From: Pseudomicrostroma phylloplanum
Lineage: Eukaryota; Basidiomycota; Exobasidiomycetes; Microstromatales
Direction: 5' to 3'
DNA length: 64,000 bases
Assembly: GCA_039545275.1 (NCBI GenBank)
Contig: BCHS01000005.1
Location: 868,001 to 932,000 of the forward strand
The notes under the pieces were generated by a model. That model had not been told where the DNA came from. It saw only the letters and a program-made list of their open reading frames with translations, and did no database searches. Below, one piece after another: positions 10,544-21,486 of this stretch; the stretch's first letter is position 1; every line of letters starts with the position of its first letter. Both the position numbers and the translations under genes were made by a program.

Positions 10544-13347
10544 TTACTTTCCCTTCTTCTCCCTCCGACTCTTGGCAGCTTTACTCCCCAGATCCTCCTC
10601 TGCCTTGGACTTGACCATGCCAAGGAACGTCTGATGTCCACTCCCATCAATGAGACCCTGCAGTGCTTCCTCGTTGCCCAGTCCAAGCCCACCTCCCTGC
10701 GTGATGAACTTCCTCTTGACGCCCCTGACCAGTAGGTCCATCTTGAGTTCCTCGCGCAATTCAGCCTCGAGGGATCTGATCGCTGCCCGGTTCGCCTTCT
10801 CGCTCTTCCCACCAGCACCACCGCCAGCTCCGTTGCGCTTGGAGACATGATGATCAGCATCTGGATCCTCATCCTCGTCATCCAGAGCAATATCTGCCTC
10901 TTCAGCAATTTTGCGAACCCAATCCTCGTCTGCCTTTTCCTTTCTCTCACGATGGCGCAACTCGTCCAACTCTTTAGCCAGTGCTAAGCGTCGCTTAAGA
11001 CGAGTCATGATCCCATACATGACTTCTAGGTCCTGCAGATCGCTTTCCCGCTTGAGACTCTTGCGGAGAGAGGCCCAGCGCGTCTTTTCTGATGCGCCGA
11101 GCAGGACAAGGGAGAGACCTGGCTGGCCTGCTCGAGCTGTTCGCCCAGAGCGATGGATGTAGGTGTCTGCTGCCCGCGGTAGATGGAAGTGCACCACGTG
11201 CGAGACGAGGGGAATGTCCAGTCCTCGAGCTGCCACGTCTGTTGCTAGAAGAACACTCGAAGAGGTCGCAGTCTTCTTGGTGTTGATGGCCTTTTTGAAG
11301 TTGTCTAGGGAGCGAAGACGGGAGCGTTGGTCCATCTCTCCGTGGAGTGGGTAGCTGGAGATGCCCAGGTTGGTGAGAAGAGGGTGCAGACGGCGGACCG
11401 AGTCGATGGAGTTCATAAAGACCAATGTCGAGCCAGTGTAGCGTAGCAAGAGGTAGTAGAGGTAGAGGTCCTGACAGGGGGATGAAAAGTAAGTGCGATG
11501 AGTGACGTCCAACATTTGCAAGCTTTACCCCAGATATTCCCACTCACCTTCTCCTTCTCGACACATTCGATCTTGCCCTCCTTCAGACTCTCACTGACAA
11601 GCGCCTGCTTGGTCAGATCAATAACCTGAGCTCCTTCGGGGTCAGTGAATCCCACCCTCTCAATAAGCTTGATCATCTTGTCCCCCTCCTTCGACTTCTT
11701 CAAAGCTCTATTGACCTTACTCCTGCTCTTCGAGAGATTGACTTGCAAAGAAGGGTCCAGCGTCGCAGAGAACATCAGCGTCTGTCGACTCGGCGAACGA
11801 AGCAGATCCAAGATGGAGGATAGCTCTTGGAACTTGCCCGTCTCCAGCAGTCGATCAGCTTCGTCCAAGACGAGGGTCTGAGCGTTCTCGAGTCGATCTG
11901 GGAGATAGTCATCGGACTTGCAGAGCTCCCACAGACGACCGACAGTAGCAATGATGATCTCTGCGTCTTTGCTGCCGTCGCCTTGTTGCGATTCGGCGCC
12001 TTTGCGGCCTCTCAAGAGACGCCATTGACGCTCCTCACTCATACCACCAAGTACAGGGGCGATACGGACCCAAGGGGTCTGCTTCGCACTCTCACTATCT
12101 TCCGAAGCGATCGATGCCAACACGAGCTTCTGGAAGACCTCGTACACTTGCATGGCCAGCTCTCGGGTAGGTAGAACGACAAGAGCCTGCAAGGGTCTCT
12201 CCTCGTCTCCTTCGAAGAGGGAGCTGCGGGCGTCGAGGACTCTCTGCAGGATCGGGAGAGCGTACGCTAGCGTCTTACCGGATCCGGTCTGGGCCAACGC
12301 AACGACGTCCCTCGAGCCAGAGGCTGGATCGCTGGGGGAGGCGGGGAGAGCAAATGGCAGCGAGGCTGACTGCACTGGTGTTGGCTTTGTGAAATTGGAG
12401 TGCAGCAGAGCTTTCTTCAAGATCGGATGTAACCGAGAAAGGACCTCAGATGGCCATGACGACAAGTTGGAGTCTGGGCGGAAGTCGAAAGAGGGTAAGT
12501 ATCATGAGCTTGAAACGCATGTACACACGCTAGTCTGCCCTGGCCACTCACCATCGAAAGAGACTTTTCCGAAACTCTCGGCGCCATCCACGCCATCGTC
12601 GTCTTCCGGAAGCTCTCCTGCAAAAGAAGAGAAGATTCCTTCTGGTATTGTTTCGTCCGCGTCTGCCCTGTCGGACACATCTGCGACGGACTCTGCTGCT
12701 TCGTCATCCTGCTCGTCGTCGCTGGCTACTGGCTTCCACTCTTCCTCCTCATCTTCCTCTACTTCCATGTCATCGCCGTCCTCTGTCGGGCCGGAGGTCG
12801 AGGCTGCTGCTGCTGGTGCTGCCCCAGGCGCCTTCTCGACGGCCTGGCCTGCTTTGGCTTTGCTCTTTGTCTTCCCATTCACAGCGCTGGCATCCGAGCC
12901 CTTGGCTTTGGCCGCAGTCGCCGAGGCAGTAGGTTGAGCCGGCTGCGACTTGGCATCGCTCTTCGTGTAGAACTCCACCTTTCTCCCAGTCTTCTCATCT
13001 CCCTGGTACCTCACTCCTACACCAGAGACCTCCTGCAGTCCCATAAAGTCGTCTGCTCCCTCGTCCAGATCTGCAAATGGGTCATCCTCATCCCCTTCTG
13101 TCTCGTCGATCTCATCCCTGATCCCGGCCGGCTTGCCTGCGCCGAGTGAGAGTGACTGAGAAGGGACTGATACGCCTTTCCATTTCAGGTCGCGCAAGGA
13201 GAGGGGCTTGGTGGATGAGGAGGAGGAAGAGGGAGTTGTTGAAGCTGGAGCTGAAGAGGCGGGCTTGGGAGGCGCAACGCGTTGACGCTTCTTTGAGTTC
13301 GCTGGAGCGGATGATGGGCCTGGTCGAGGCGGCTTGACGGAAGGCAT
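10544..13347 (-). CDS. MAK5: DEAD-box RNA helicase MAK5 (DDX24-like)
   Basis: Exons 13347-12552, 12473-11548 and 11470-10544 join in frame to 882 residues. Both introns start GTGAGT. An acidic N-terminal region contains DLKWKGVSV and GLQEVSGV, as in Mak5. The helicase core follows: Q motif NFTKPTPVQ (about 292), AQTGSGKT (326), PTRELAMQ, DEAD (about 470), SAT, ATDVAARGLD (650) and HRSGRTARAG (about 675). The C terminus is basic. Mak5/DDX24 enzymes act in the nucleolus in 60S ribosomal subunit assembly. An upstream in-frame ATG at 13563 exists, but MPSVKPPRPG at 13347 fits the family start better and lies beside a 316 bp divergent promoter. Confidence 0.9.
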
Positions 13348-13663
13348 TGCTACGATGTCGCTGGTGATGCCGGCAGCAGTAGGGAGACCAACGAAGGAAG
13401 CGAGTAGAGTAAATGCTGCCTGCGCTGCTGCACCACTCAACGGAAGGAGCGGCCCTGAATTCCAAGAACCAAAATTCTCTGTGTGGGTGGAGTCGCGCCG
13501 CGGGAAATGCCGATGACAAAACAGACGAGACGGAAGCAGCCTTTTTGGCCTCAAAGTCACCAATCAGTCACTGACAAGTACTTTTTGGCCACTGAACACA
13601 TCCAGGTAGCCGTCCCTAGCTAACACTCCTTCACCACTCCTCTGAGCTATACCTACGACCAAC
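13348..13663. promoter_or_regulatory. Divergent promoter MAK5/heme lyase
   Basis: 316 bp between divergent starts. It contains two CTTTTTGGCC-like stretches near 13540 and 13580; I recognise no named factor site. Confidence 0.45.
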
Positions 13664-14808
13664 ATGGCACCGCAATGCGCACCGTACATGATCTCTACGC
13701 CCCCCAACCGAGGCGACGCCCCGGCCAACAATCAGGCAGCTGTGGCCGGTCTCTTGCGCCAGAAGTACCGCGAGTCGCAGGTGCGAGCTGCGCGAGTGCC
13801 TGCCCAGACTGCTCCCACAACCTCAACTAGTGGGCCCTCTCCGCCTCCTGGCTGCCCTATGCACGCTGGCGGTAGCGGCAGCAGCAATGGCGGCGCTAGC
13901 TCGACACAGGCGACTAGTATCAACCCTGCGAACAACATGCCGTTCAACCTTGCGCTACCCTCGTCTTCTTCCTCGTCGTCATCTTCAGCGAGCGGCAGCA
14001 ATGTCAAGCTTTCCCGCGAGCGAGTAGTGTCCTCGATCCCTCGGGGGGCTACATCGCCCCTTCCAGGAGCATCGCCATACGACGCCCCCGCCCCTCCCTC
14101 TGCCTGCCCTGTGGCCCACGGCAAAGGCAAAGACGCAGACACTGCCCCCTCTCGCTGGGAGTACCCCTCCGCAGAGCAGTTCCAGGCCGCTCTAGCTCGA
14201 AAGAACAAGGCGGCTCCAGAAGAGCATGTAGAGATGATGGTGGCGGTGCACAACTTTATGAACGAAGAGGCATGGAAGATCGTTGTAGAGTGGGAAAAGG
14301 AGTTTGGGACAGATACAGAGGATCTTTCATTGTTGAGGTTTCAGGGTAGGCCGGGAGAGTTGAGCCCGAGAGCGAGATGGTATGGTCTCATGGGCTCGAT
14401 TTGGCCCAGTCGCTACAGGTGAGCAGAGACCGATACTTTGAGCGATTCTTTCAATTAGCCGGTACTGATTAATACCCCACCTCTTTCTACTCCTTCGCTC
14501 GTAGCTCTACACCGCCCTTTGATCGCCACGACTGGATCATCGGCCGACCAGATGGCACGACTGCCCGTTACGTGATAGACTATTACGGAGACGACGAAGC
14601 AGACGCTCGCGACGAGCAACGTCGTCTGGCGCGGGAGAGGGACGCAGCAGTCAAGAGGGGTAGCTCGGCCATGCCCAAAGACGCGGCGGAGGAAGACGAG
14701 GAGGATGATGATCAAGCGAGGTTCATTCTGGATATTAGACCGGCGCTGGATAGCTTTGAGGCTATTCGGGTCAGGGCGAGGAGGGCATTTAGAGAGTCCA
14801 TGGCGTAG
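13664..14808 (+). CDS. CYC3: Holocytochrome c synthase (cytochrome c heme lyase)
   Basis: Exons 13664-14418 and 14505-14808 give 352 residues; the intron starts GTGAGC and is phase 2. The core is complete: WEYPSAEQFQAAL, VAVHNFMNEEAWKIVVEWE, LLRFQGRPGELSPRAR, then across the join STPPFDRHDWIIGRPDG and RYVIDYYGDD. The catalytic histidine context (AVHNF) is present, and two Cys-Pro heme-regulatory motifs (GCPMH, ACPVAHG) lie upstream. The enzyme covalently attaches heme to apocytochrome c in the mitochondrial intermembrane space. The Ser/Gly/Pro-rich N-terminal region of about 170 residues is longer than in yeast Cyc3 (269 residues). An acidic loop (EEDEEDDD) is inserted near the C terminus. 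I cannot tell whether it serves cytochrome c, c1 or both. Confidence 0.93.
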
Positions 14809-15296
14809 TACATTCAGGCGGTATGTACAACAATGGCAATGCAAAACCATTCACCACTACCATGAGCAGCGGACGCCGACACTGTTTCGAGGGCGCACAA
14901 TACCCTTGCTTGAGCTCTTCAGGCAGCTTGCTCTCTATCTGGCTGCCGCCGTGGTCCGTCTGAAAGAAGAGCGCATCTAGCTACTTGGTGGGTAAAGGCC
15001 TCGCTGCCGCATATCTGTTTTTGTAGGGTACAGTCGTAGGTGTGCGAACTCGTTACTCCCCTGAGACTGCGACCGTAGTCATCTCGGACCGAACTTGTAT
15101 AAGCAACGAGCATGAGGATTGATGCCTCAAGCTCGCAATTGCGTCTGCCGGGCCGCGAGTGGAGGCGTGTCGGCCCGAGCGGTGTCGAGGCGCATGTGTG
15201 GGGGATCCGATCTGGCTCCCGCACCTCAGGATCGTAATCCTCCCTCCCTTCTACTGATCCCATCTCATACATCACCCTCTCGCCTCGCCGCTGGTC
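14809..15296 (+). other. Intergenic between heme lyase and fasciclin gene
   Basis: About 490 bp holding the 3' end of one gene and the promoter of the next. No supported exon. Confidence 0.5.
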
Positions 15297-18200
15297 ATGA
15301 TGGCATCCTCTGGCCGCCCTCATGGGGATATCGGCTGGCGTAGGCTGACCCTGCTTCTGACTGGAGCTCTTTTGGCCGCGTGTCTCTTGCTCGCCTCACC
15401 CACCTCGGCGCAACAGCATCAGCAGCTTCCCTTTCTAGCATCCTCGCCTCCATCCATCTTCGCCCCTCCTTCCTCATCCGACTCTCAGCCTTCAACTGTA
15501 TTCTCCAACGAAGCTCAATCGAACATCACGAGCCCCCTCGATGTCCTCTCTTCATCGAAAGACCACACTATCCTGGTCCGGCTCCTGCAGCGGACAAGGC
15601 TGATCCCGACGCTGATACGGCTCATCGAGTTCGACGATGGGAGCGGTATCACCATCCTTGCCCCTACCAACGATGCCTTTAGACGGGAGGCAGAGAAGGA
15701 GTCGAAGGAGCTGACGACTTCGAGTAGGGAACCAACGTACGGGCGCAAGCCGATCTGGCAATGGGCCTTGAGTGACGTCTGGGAGGAGGAGAGCCAAGAT
15801 AACATCCAGGCTGAGCTGCGTCAGCGACTTCTCCATCATATCCTCAATTACACACTCCCATACAAGGTGGTCAGCAATCTCTCTGATGAAGCAGACATTA
15901 CCCCGGAACCGGCGTCCCGCTCAGCCTTGCGGTCAATCTCACTTCCTGTAGAAGTCCCCGACATGCACATCACACTTCACTTTCCCTCCCGCAAGGCGCT
16001 CCACAGTCCAACACGGCCAGGCCCGATCCCGCAGCCACCTGATAAGCCTCGTCATCCTGGAGCAGACGACGAAGGTGGGCTTCTGGGCGGGGAGGGACAG
16101 AAGGTCCGGTCGGTCTGGAAGTGGCAATCAGAAGAAGAGTCTGCGAGAGGACAGGACGAGGACCCCGACCAAAGACGAGGTTCTTTGTGGTTCGACGTTG
16201 GGTCTCGTGGACAAGGAGGTGTACCAGCGCTCAAGTCTGACGAGGCCAGAGGTGGTCTAGTGATTGCCATCGATGGGGTCGTAGAGCTCCCACCATCTCT
16301 GGAGGAAGTCGTGCGGACCCACAAGTCGCTCTCGCTCCTCTCATCGCTCGTCGAGGACCAAATGCTGCACAGCCTCTCGCTTTCTGCCCACTCGACCTTC
16401 TTCCTGCCAACTTCGGCGTCGTTTGATTCTCTCGACCCACTGCAAGCTTCGTATCTCCTGCGGAACGTTTCACTCGAGGAGCAGAAGCAGGCTTGGTCTG
16501 TAGTGAGATGGGACCGGACCAAGGTCCTGGGATGGCACGTCAGTGGACGAGGGCTCAGGGATGAAGAGGGCGAGTGGGGTGCAGTGGGGTATGCATACAG
16601 GCTGAGGCAACACGTCGACGAGGACGGCAAAGGCCAGCTCACCACGATCCTCGGCGGCCCTCTTCACTACGCGCTCGATTCAGACGACGAGGACTCGCCT
16701 CTGCCTGCTCTGCTCGTTGCCGGTGGGAAGATTGTCGAAGAGGACATCCTCACCGAGAATGGCGTGGTACACATCGTCGATCGCATCCTAGCGCCCTCTC
16801 CAGCTGCTCTCCAACTCAACGTCGAGAAGACTCTCCTGGCGCTCAATGCCTCGCGCTTCGTGGGTATGATGAAGAGAGTCGGCCTGCAGAGCTACCTCTT
16901 GGCTGGTGGAGGCCAGGAAGACGATACAGACAGTGGTAACGAGATTGCTCGACAGAAGTGGACCTTTGTGGTTCCAAATGACGAGGCGATGGACGATTGG
17001 CTGAGCGAGCATCCTGATGTCAGTTCCTGGTGGAGAAGGCTGGAACGAAGCCAGCTTGTCTCTGCCAAAGAAGGTGGAGACGACGATGATTTGGCCAAGC
17101 TAGCCAAGCTCCTCAAGTACCACATCATCGGCGGCCTAATCCATTCCCACAACTTGACCGATGGCGGACTTGTCGCTACCGAGCTCCAGGACTGGCGACT
17201 TAAGGAAGGCCGCCAGCAAATCCTCGTCGCTGTCTCGCCTTCGAAGCCGGGCCATCGCACGGCAGCAGACCCTGGAGACGCCGTCTTTGGCGATGCAAAT
17301 GTCATTGCTCCGCCTGTCGTTGTCTCGGGCAAAGAAGGAAGCGATGCGGCCGTCATCTACATGGTCTCCAAGTTCCTCACACTCCCCGACAATCCCGTGC
17401 AGACGGCCGTCACCTCAAGTCTGACTCTGTCGACTTTCGTGGCTGCAGTCTTCTCCGCCGAGCTCGACACGCCCATCAAGAACGCACCTGGGATCACGTA
17501 CTTTGTGCCGAACAACGACGCCTTCACTGCCCTCGGTCTGGTCATGTCCTATCTTCTCCTCCCTCTACCTGCATCTAGAAAAGAGCTGAGGAACGTAGTC
17601 GAGTACCACGCGGTTGACCAGATCGTCTACGTCAAGGACTTTGACAAGGAGCAAGTGCGGTACCCGACGCTGGAGGGTAGCAAGCTCTGGGCTGGCCGAG
17701 ACGGCAATGGCAGCATTGAGGTGAGGAGGGAGAACACCTCAGCAGAGGAAGGCTATACGATTGGTGGGAAAGCGGCCAAGGTCCGTGCGAGGGATCTGCT
17801 AACTAGCACTGGTGTGCTACACGAGATTGACCGAGTCGAGCTGCCGCCTGATCTTGCCATTACGAGCGGGAAGCTCCTCAAAGGCGCCAAGTGCGAGACG
17901 TTCAGGGACTTGGTCGTCAAGGCCGGCTACGGCTTTGTCCTGAACGGCACTGCCCCCTCCGAAGAGCAGCAGATGGCTCTTCAAGCCATTGCCGACGGCG
18001 AGGACCCCTACCCTTCGGACGGAGACGTCTCTGCTCTGAAGAAGTCGGGCAAGAAGCGTCGCGAGAAGAAGCACAAGAAGCGTCATCGTCTCTTCGAAGA
18101 CTCCAAGCAGGCCTACCTAGTCCTAGCACCCACCGACGCGGCTTTTGCTCGGGTGAACCTCACCTACTACCTCTCCAACAAGGTCGAGCTGCAGAGGCTC

Positions 18201-18899
18201 ATCCAGCTGCACATCTTGCCCAGTCCTGGCAGTCAGGACGAGGAGAATCTCCGAGCAGCCGATGAGCAGCCAGGGGGCGGGAAATTGCAGTTGCCCTTTG
18301 GTCTGAGGGATGAGATTGGGCTGAATAGTCTGCTGGACAAGACCCTCGGCGGGACGAGCAGGTACGGGCGTCTTGCCTTCCGCAAACTCTCAACTGATAG
18401 CGCTTCCGCCTCTTTCTTGAGCTCAGGCTCGGAGCGTCGGGGATTTGAAGGCGAAAGGGACGGCAGCAACGGCGGTGGAGGCGGATCCGGTGACGACGAG
18501 GCTCTCGGCTGGATGGTGGGCATCTACGGCTCCAGGGGCAGCGGCGCAAAGGTAGGTGGTGCCCGTGTGCCACCTACAGTACATGCTGCCCGTCTTCTCA
18601 AGTTCGGACGCGAGTCCCTACCCCTCGCCTCTACCTCCTCCTCCCCGTTTTCTTCGGGCGAGCACTCCATCAGTGGTGCGCCCCCCACCCGGGGGATCGG
18701 AGGAGTCTTCACAATTGACCAAGTGTTGATCCCTTATGAGCCCAACTGGTTCCACAAGTGGGGATGGATCGTACTCACCACGCTCGTCGCTGTGCTGCTT
18801 GCTGCGCTTGTCACGTGGGGGGTGTATAGATGGTGGGTGCATGGGAGGGGAAAAGGTGGAGTGCAATTGGGTGAGGCGATGGAGGGGGAGGAGGAGTGA
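15297..18899 (+). CDS. Multi-fasciclin (FAS1) type I membrane protein
   Basis: A single exon encodes 1200 residues. An N-terminal hydrophobic segment (LTLLLTGALLAACLLLASP) serves as signal peptide. Five FAS1-like modules can be read, starting near residues 82, 326, 505, 695 and 854, each with the late TxFxPTNDAF-type motif (TILAPTNDAF, TFFLPTSASF, TFVVPNDEAM, TYFVPNNDAF, LVLAPTDAAF). A basic run (KKRREKKHKKRHR) sits inside module five. Near the C terminus a Trp-rich segment and one helix (IVLTTLVAVLLAALVTWGVY, about 1155-1175) precede a short basic cytosolic tail. FAS1 modules mediate adhesion at cell surfaces or in vacuolar/cell-wall compartments. Similar large proteins in ascomycetes (yeast Ylr001c) are vacuole- or mitochondria-associated. 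Five modules plus a TM is unusual. Two candidate starts, ATGATG, are adjacent. Confidence 0.88.
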   Translation: MMASSGRPHGDIGWRRLTLLLTGALLAACLLLASPTSAQQHQQLPFLASSPPSIFAPPSSSDSQPSTVFSNEAQSNITSPLDVLSSSKDHTILVRLLQRTRLIPTLIRLIEFDDGSGITILAPTNDAFRREAEKESKELTTSSREPTYGRKPIWQWALSDVWEEESQDNIQAELRQRLLHHILNYTLPYKVVSNLSDEADITPEPASRSALRSISLPVEVPDMHITLHFPSRKALHSPTRPGPIPQPPDKPRHPGADDEGGLLGGEGQKVRSVWKWQSEEESARGQDEDPDQRRGSLWFDVGSRGQGGVPALKSDEARGGLVIAIDGVVELPPSLEEVVRTHKSLSLLSSLVEDQMLHSLSLSAHSTFFLPTSASFDSLDPLQASYLLRNVSLEEQKQAWSVVRWDRTKVLGWHVSGRGLRDEEGEWGAVGYAYRLRQHVDEDGKGQLTTILGGPLHYALDSDDEDSPLPALLVAGGKIVEEDILTENGVVHIVDRILAPSPAALQLNVEKTLLALNASRFVGMMKRVGLQSYLLAGGGQEDDTDSGNEIARQKWTFVVPNDEAMDDWLSEHPDVSSWWRRLERSQLVSAKEGGDDDDLAKLAKLLKYHIIGGLIHSHNLTDGGLVATELQDWRLKEGRQQILVAVSPSKPGHRTAADPGDAVFGDANVIAPPVVVSGKEGSDAAVIYMVSKFLTLPDNPVQTAVTSSLTLSTFVAAVFSAELDTPIKNAPGITYFVPNNDAFTALGLVMSYLLLPLPASRKELRNVVEYHAVDQIVYVKDFDKEQVRYPTLEGSKLWAGRDGNGSIEVRRENTSAEEGYTIGGKAAKVRARDLLTSTGVLHEIDRVELPPDLAITSGKLLKGAKCETFRDLVVKAGYGFVLNGTAPSEEQQMALQAIADGEDPYPSDGDVSALKKSGKKRREKKHKKRHRLFEDSKQAYLVLAPTDAAFARVNLTYYLSNKVELQRLIQLHILPSPGSQDEENLRAADEQPGGGKLQLPFGLRDEIGLNSLLDKTLGGTSRYGRLAFRKLSTDSASASFLSSGSERRGFEGERDGSNGGGGGSGDDEALGWMVGIYGSRGSGAKVGGARVPPTVHAARLLKFGRESLPLASTSSSPFSSGEHSISGAPPTRGIGGVFTIDQVLIPYEPNWFHKWGWIVLTTLVAVLLAALVTWGVYRWWVHGRGKGGVQLGEAMEGEEE

Positions 18900-19126
18900 C
18901 CTGAGGGGTGAGCACGGCACTGGGAGTGGGGTTGGTGATGTGTTTCTTGTTGTATATTCTGGCATCTATTCTGGCATCTTTTACTCATCCTGCACACTGA
19001 GAATCGAAAAAGATATCATCCTTCCAGTTCAGAGACAGCTATCACACACGCGCAAAGATACAGTACATCCACTGCGCCCTTCTCTAATCGTACATCCTCC
19101 AACAATGACGGCCCAATGCTAAGCCT

Positions 19127-19873
19127 TCATGCGTTGACAATCAGCGACACCAGGTCCCATACGCCTAGTCCAAAGGAGAGGGCCGCAAGTGCGATCCGTC
19201 CCCTATGTCTCAACTCCCACTCCCTGATCAACGCCGTAATCCTATCCGTCTGGTTCGCCGCGCCAGCAGAATCCTTATGAAGCGCCTTGAGTTCTCCCAC
19301 CGAAGGCAGAATAAACAGCTTCGTGTACACAGGGAAAAGGAGTAGCGTCACCCCCGCGAGTGCCAAGAGCTTCCCGCTCTCCGCAGGAAAATAAGGTCCC
19401 GTCCTCCCTCCCGTGCTAGCCACTTTCCCACCAGGCAACTTCAACTCTCCCCGCCCACCCGAAGCACCAAGGCCGATCGTCGTGGTCGTGGTGCTGCTCT
19501 CCTTCTGGGAGAGCCTCCAAGAGCGGAATGCTGCGATTGCGTAGCCTATGAAGGCGGGAGCGAGGGCGAAGGGAAGCCAGCGGGAGACGGAATTGTCGAA
19601 TTGACTGTTCCAGAGTGTGAGACGTTGCGAGTTGTTTAGGGTTGATTCGGCGAAGATCATTGGGATGATTACGGATGAGGTGGCAAAGGTTGTGCCTGCA
19701 TCGAGGCAGAAGGGGAGGGGAGAGATGTGGAGTGAGCTGGAGGATGCTCTACCATGGACGGGTCTGCGGTGGGTGGGCAGGGCGGGTCACTCACCGAGCA
19801 TGCATCCTGATCCTACGACGCCCAGTGCTCGGGCCGCGAGGTCGATGGTGCTGAGAGCCAACGTAGCAGGCAT
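19127..19873 (-). CDS. DUF1772-like small membrane protein
   Basis: Exons 19873-19795 and 19695-19127 give 215 residues; the intron starts GTGAGT, phase 1. Predicted helices: around GVVGSGCMLGTTFATSSVII, WLPFALAPAFIGYAIAAF, GKLLALAGVTLLLFPVYTKLF and IALAALSFGLGVWDLVSLIV. The LLLFPVYTKLFILP stretch and the Trp-Glu...His-Arg (WELRHRGRIALA) near the end resemble DUF1772/anthrone-oxygenase-like proteins, which are four-helix membrane proteins, some tailoring polyketides. No polyketide synthase is nearby, so a biosynthetic role is not supported. Function unknown. Confidence 0.78.
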
Positions 19874-20250
19874 GGTCGGTAGCAAGGAAGAGAAGCAATG
19901 TAGAGGTGAATGGTGGTATGGTATGACAGATAGACAGACGATGGAGGGAGGTGGGCGCTATCACACCTTGAGTGCGGGGCAGAGCTTTAAACGTGTGCGT
20001 GCTCAAGCCAGGCACCCGCCTACGCATCAGCCACACTGAAAGACCAACTCAGTCGTCCGGGACGCGGCATCGCAGCTCCGCGCCTTCAGCCCGCTTGGCT
20101 TCCGTTCCGCGGTGACTCCTTTCCGCGGGGGGATTTCCAGTCCCGGTGCCTCCAGAAGATCTGCTGCAACTGCAACTACTCTGTACGGTCAGCTGCTCCT
20201 CGCTTCTCCACTGCCGCACTTCCGAATCACTTCGTTAAGCCGCTCTCACC
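19874..20250. promoter_or_regulatory. Divergent promoter with CGGAAGTGCGG element
   Basis: 377 bp between divergent starts. The sequence CCGCACTTCCG (minus-strand CGGAAGTGCGG) at 20214-20224 lies 26 bp before the RRP40 start codon. The same exact 11-mer occurs in three other intergenic regions of this window. Two TTCCGCG-type elements lie near 20105 and 20120. Confidence 0.55.
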
Positions 20251-21299
20251 ATGCCCGTCGTACTACCAGGGGACATCCTCTCCCTCCCCTCCACCTCCTC
20301 CTCAGCCGCAATCCGTCTCGGACCAGGACTCGTCTATCCATCGGAGACGGCACGGACTGCTGCTCCTACCCAGCTACTGGTGACGAGGGGTGGAGTGGTG
20401 GGGAAGGTGGACGAGAAGGGTAAAGGCAAGGAGAAGAGGGGAGAGGGATGGTGGATTGAGGGACCCGTTGGAAGAGTGAGTATCAGCGCGTGGTAGAGAT
20501 AGGCTTCACGCTCCCTCTCGAGTGTGGTCTGGTCAGCTCACCTCTTTCTTCTCCCCCGACGCACTCACTCACAGTACGTCCCTTCACCCGGGGACGCGAT
20601 CATCGGTCAAATAACCGCCAAGAATGCCGAATTCTACACACTCTCCCTCAGCGGCAGCGCCCACTCTGCCACTCTCCCCGTCCTCGCCTTCGAGGGCGCC
20701 ACCAAGCGCCATCGACCCAACCTCAAGATCGGAGCATTGGTCTATGGACTTGTCACGAGTGCAGAGAGTTGGATGGAGCCAGAGGTGACTTGTGTGGATC
20801 CTAGTACGGGAAAGGGGAATGGGATGGGAGAGTTGGAGGGGAAAGAGGGAACGTGTGGAGTTGTGGAGATTAGTCTGGGATTCGCAAAGAGGTGAGTAGA
20901 CCCGTGGAGGAGGGACATAGGGACTCCCTGAACAGGAATACTGACTCACGTCCGCCTCCCCTTTCCCGCGATTACAGTCTTCTCCGTCCCTCTCACCCGC
21001 TCCTACATACCCTCTCAACCCACTTCCCCCTCGAATCAGCAATCGGCACCAACGGCCTCATCTGGCTCCGTCTCTCCCACCCCTCGCACTTCCTCGCCTC
21101 CAAACTCGTACTCGAAGCCGCCGATCGCTTCGGACCTGCAGGAATCGACGAGCTGGCTGTTCATAGCGAGCCGGGAGAGGAGGAGGCGTACTTGAAGGAG
21201 AAGAGGCCGGGGGATTGGGGAAAGAAATTGGCGGCTGGATGGGGGAGGTTGGATCAGAAGGAGGTGGGGAGGATTGTTAGGAGTGTGCTTGCCTCGTGA
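20251..21299 (+). CDS. RRP40: Exosome complex subunit Rrp40
   Basis: Exons 20251-20475, 20575-20891 and 20978-21299 give 287 residues; both introns start GTGAGT. The order is N-terminal domain (PGDILSLP, LGPGLVYP), S1 domain (YVPSPGDAIIGQITAKNAEF, then LPVLAFEGATKRHRPNLKIG) and a KH-like domain with IGTNGLIWL, the family GxNGxxW motif. Rrp40/EXOSC3 is one of the three S1/KH cap subunits of the RNA exosome. It guides RNA into the nine-subunit ring for 3'-5' processing and decay in nucleus and cytoplasm. A charged Lys/Gly linker (about residues 52-66) and a Gly/Glu loop in the S1 region enlarge it relative to yeast (240 residues). Confidence 0.93.
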
Positions 21300-21486
21300 G
21301 CTAGCTTGGAGAGGAGCAGAAATGACAGTACACCTGCTCCCACACACACAATGAGTAGACGCTTTTCGATGAAGTCGTATTGATACAAAGGAAGCGGTCT
21401 TGGGTGATAGTACAATGTTGGAAAAGAAGCACAAGTCGCGAATCGAGAGGCGAGGGGGAGGAGGAGTCGCTGCAGCCTACCCACTC

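Noticed and set aside
12934..13149. Plus-strand ORFs antisense to MAK5 exon 1
   Set aside because: They are reverse shadows of the acidic MAK5 N-terminal region.
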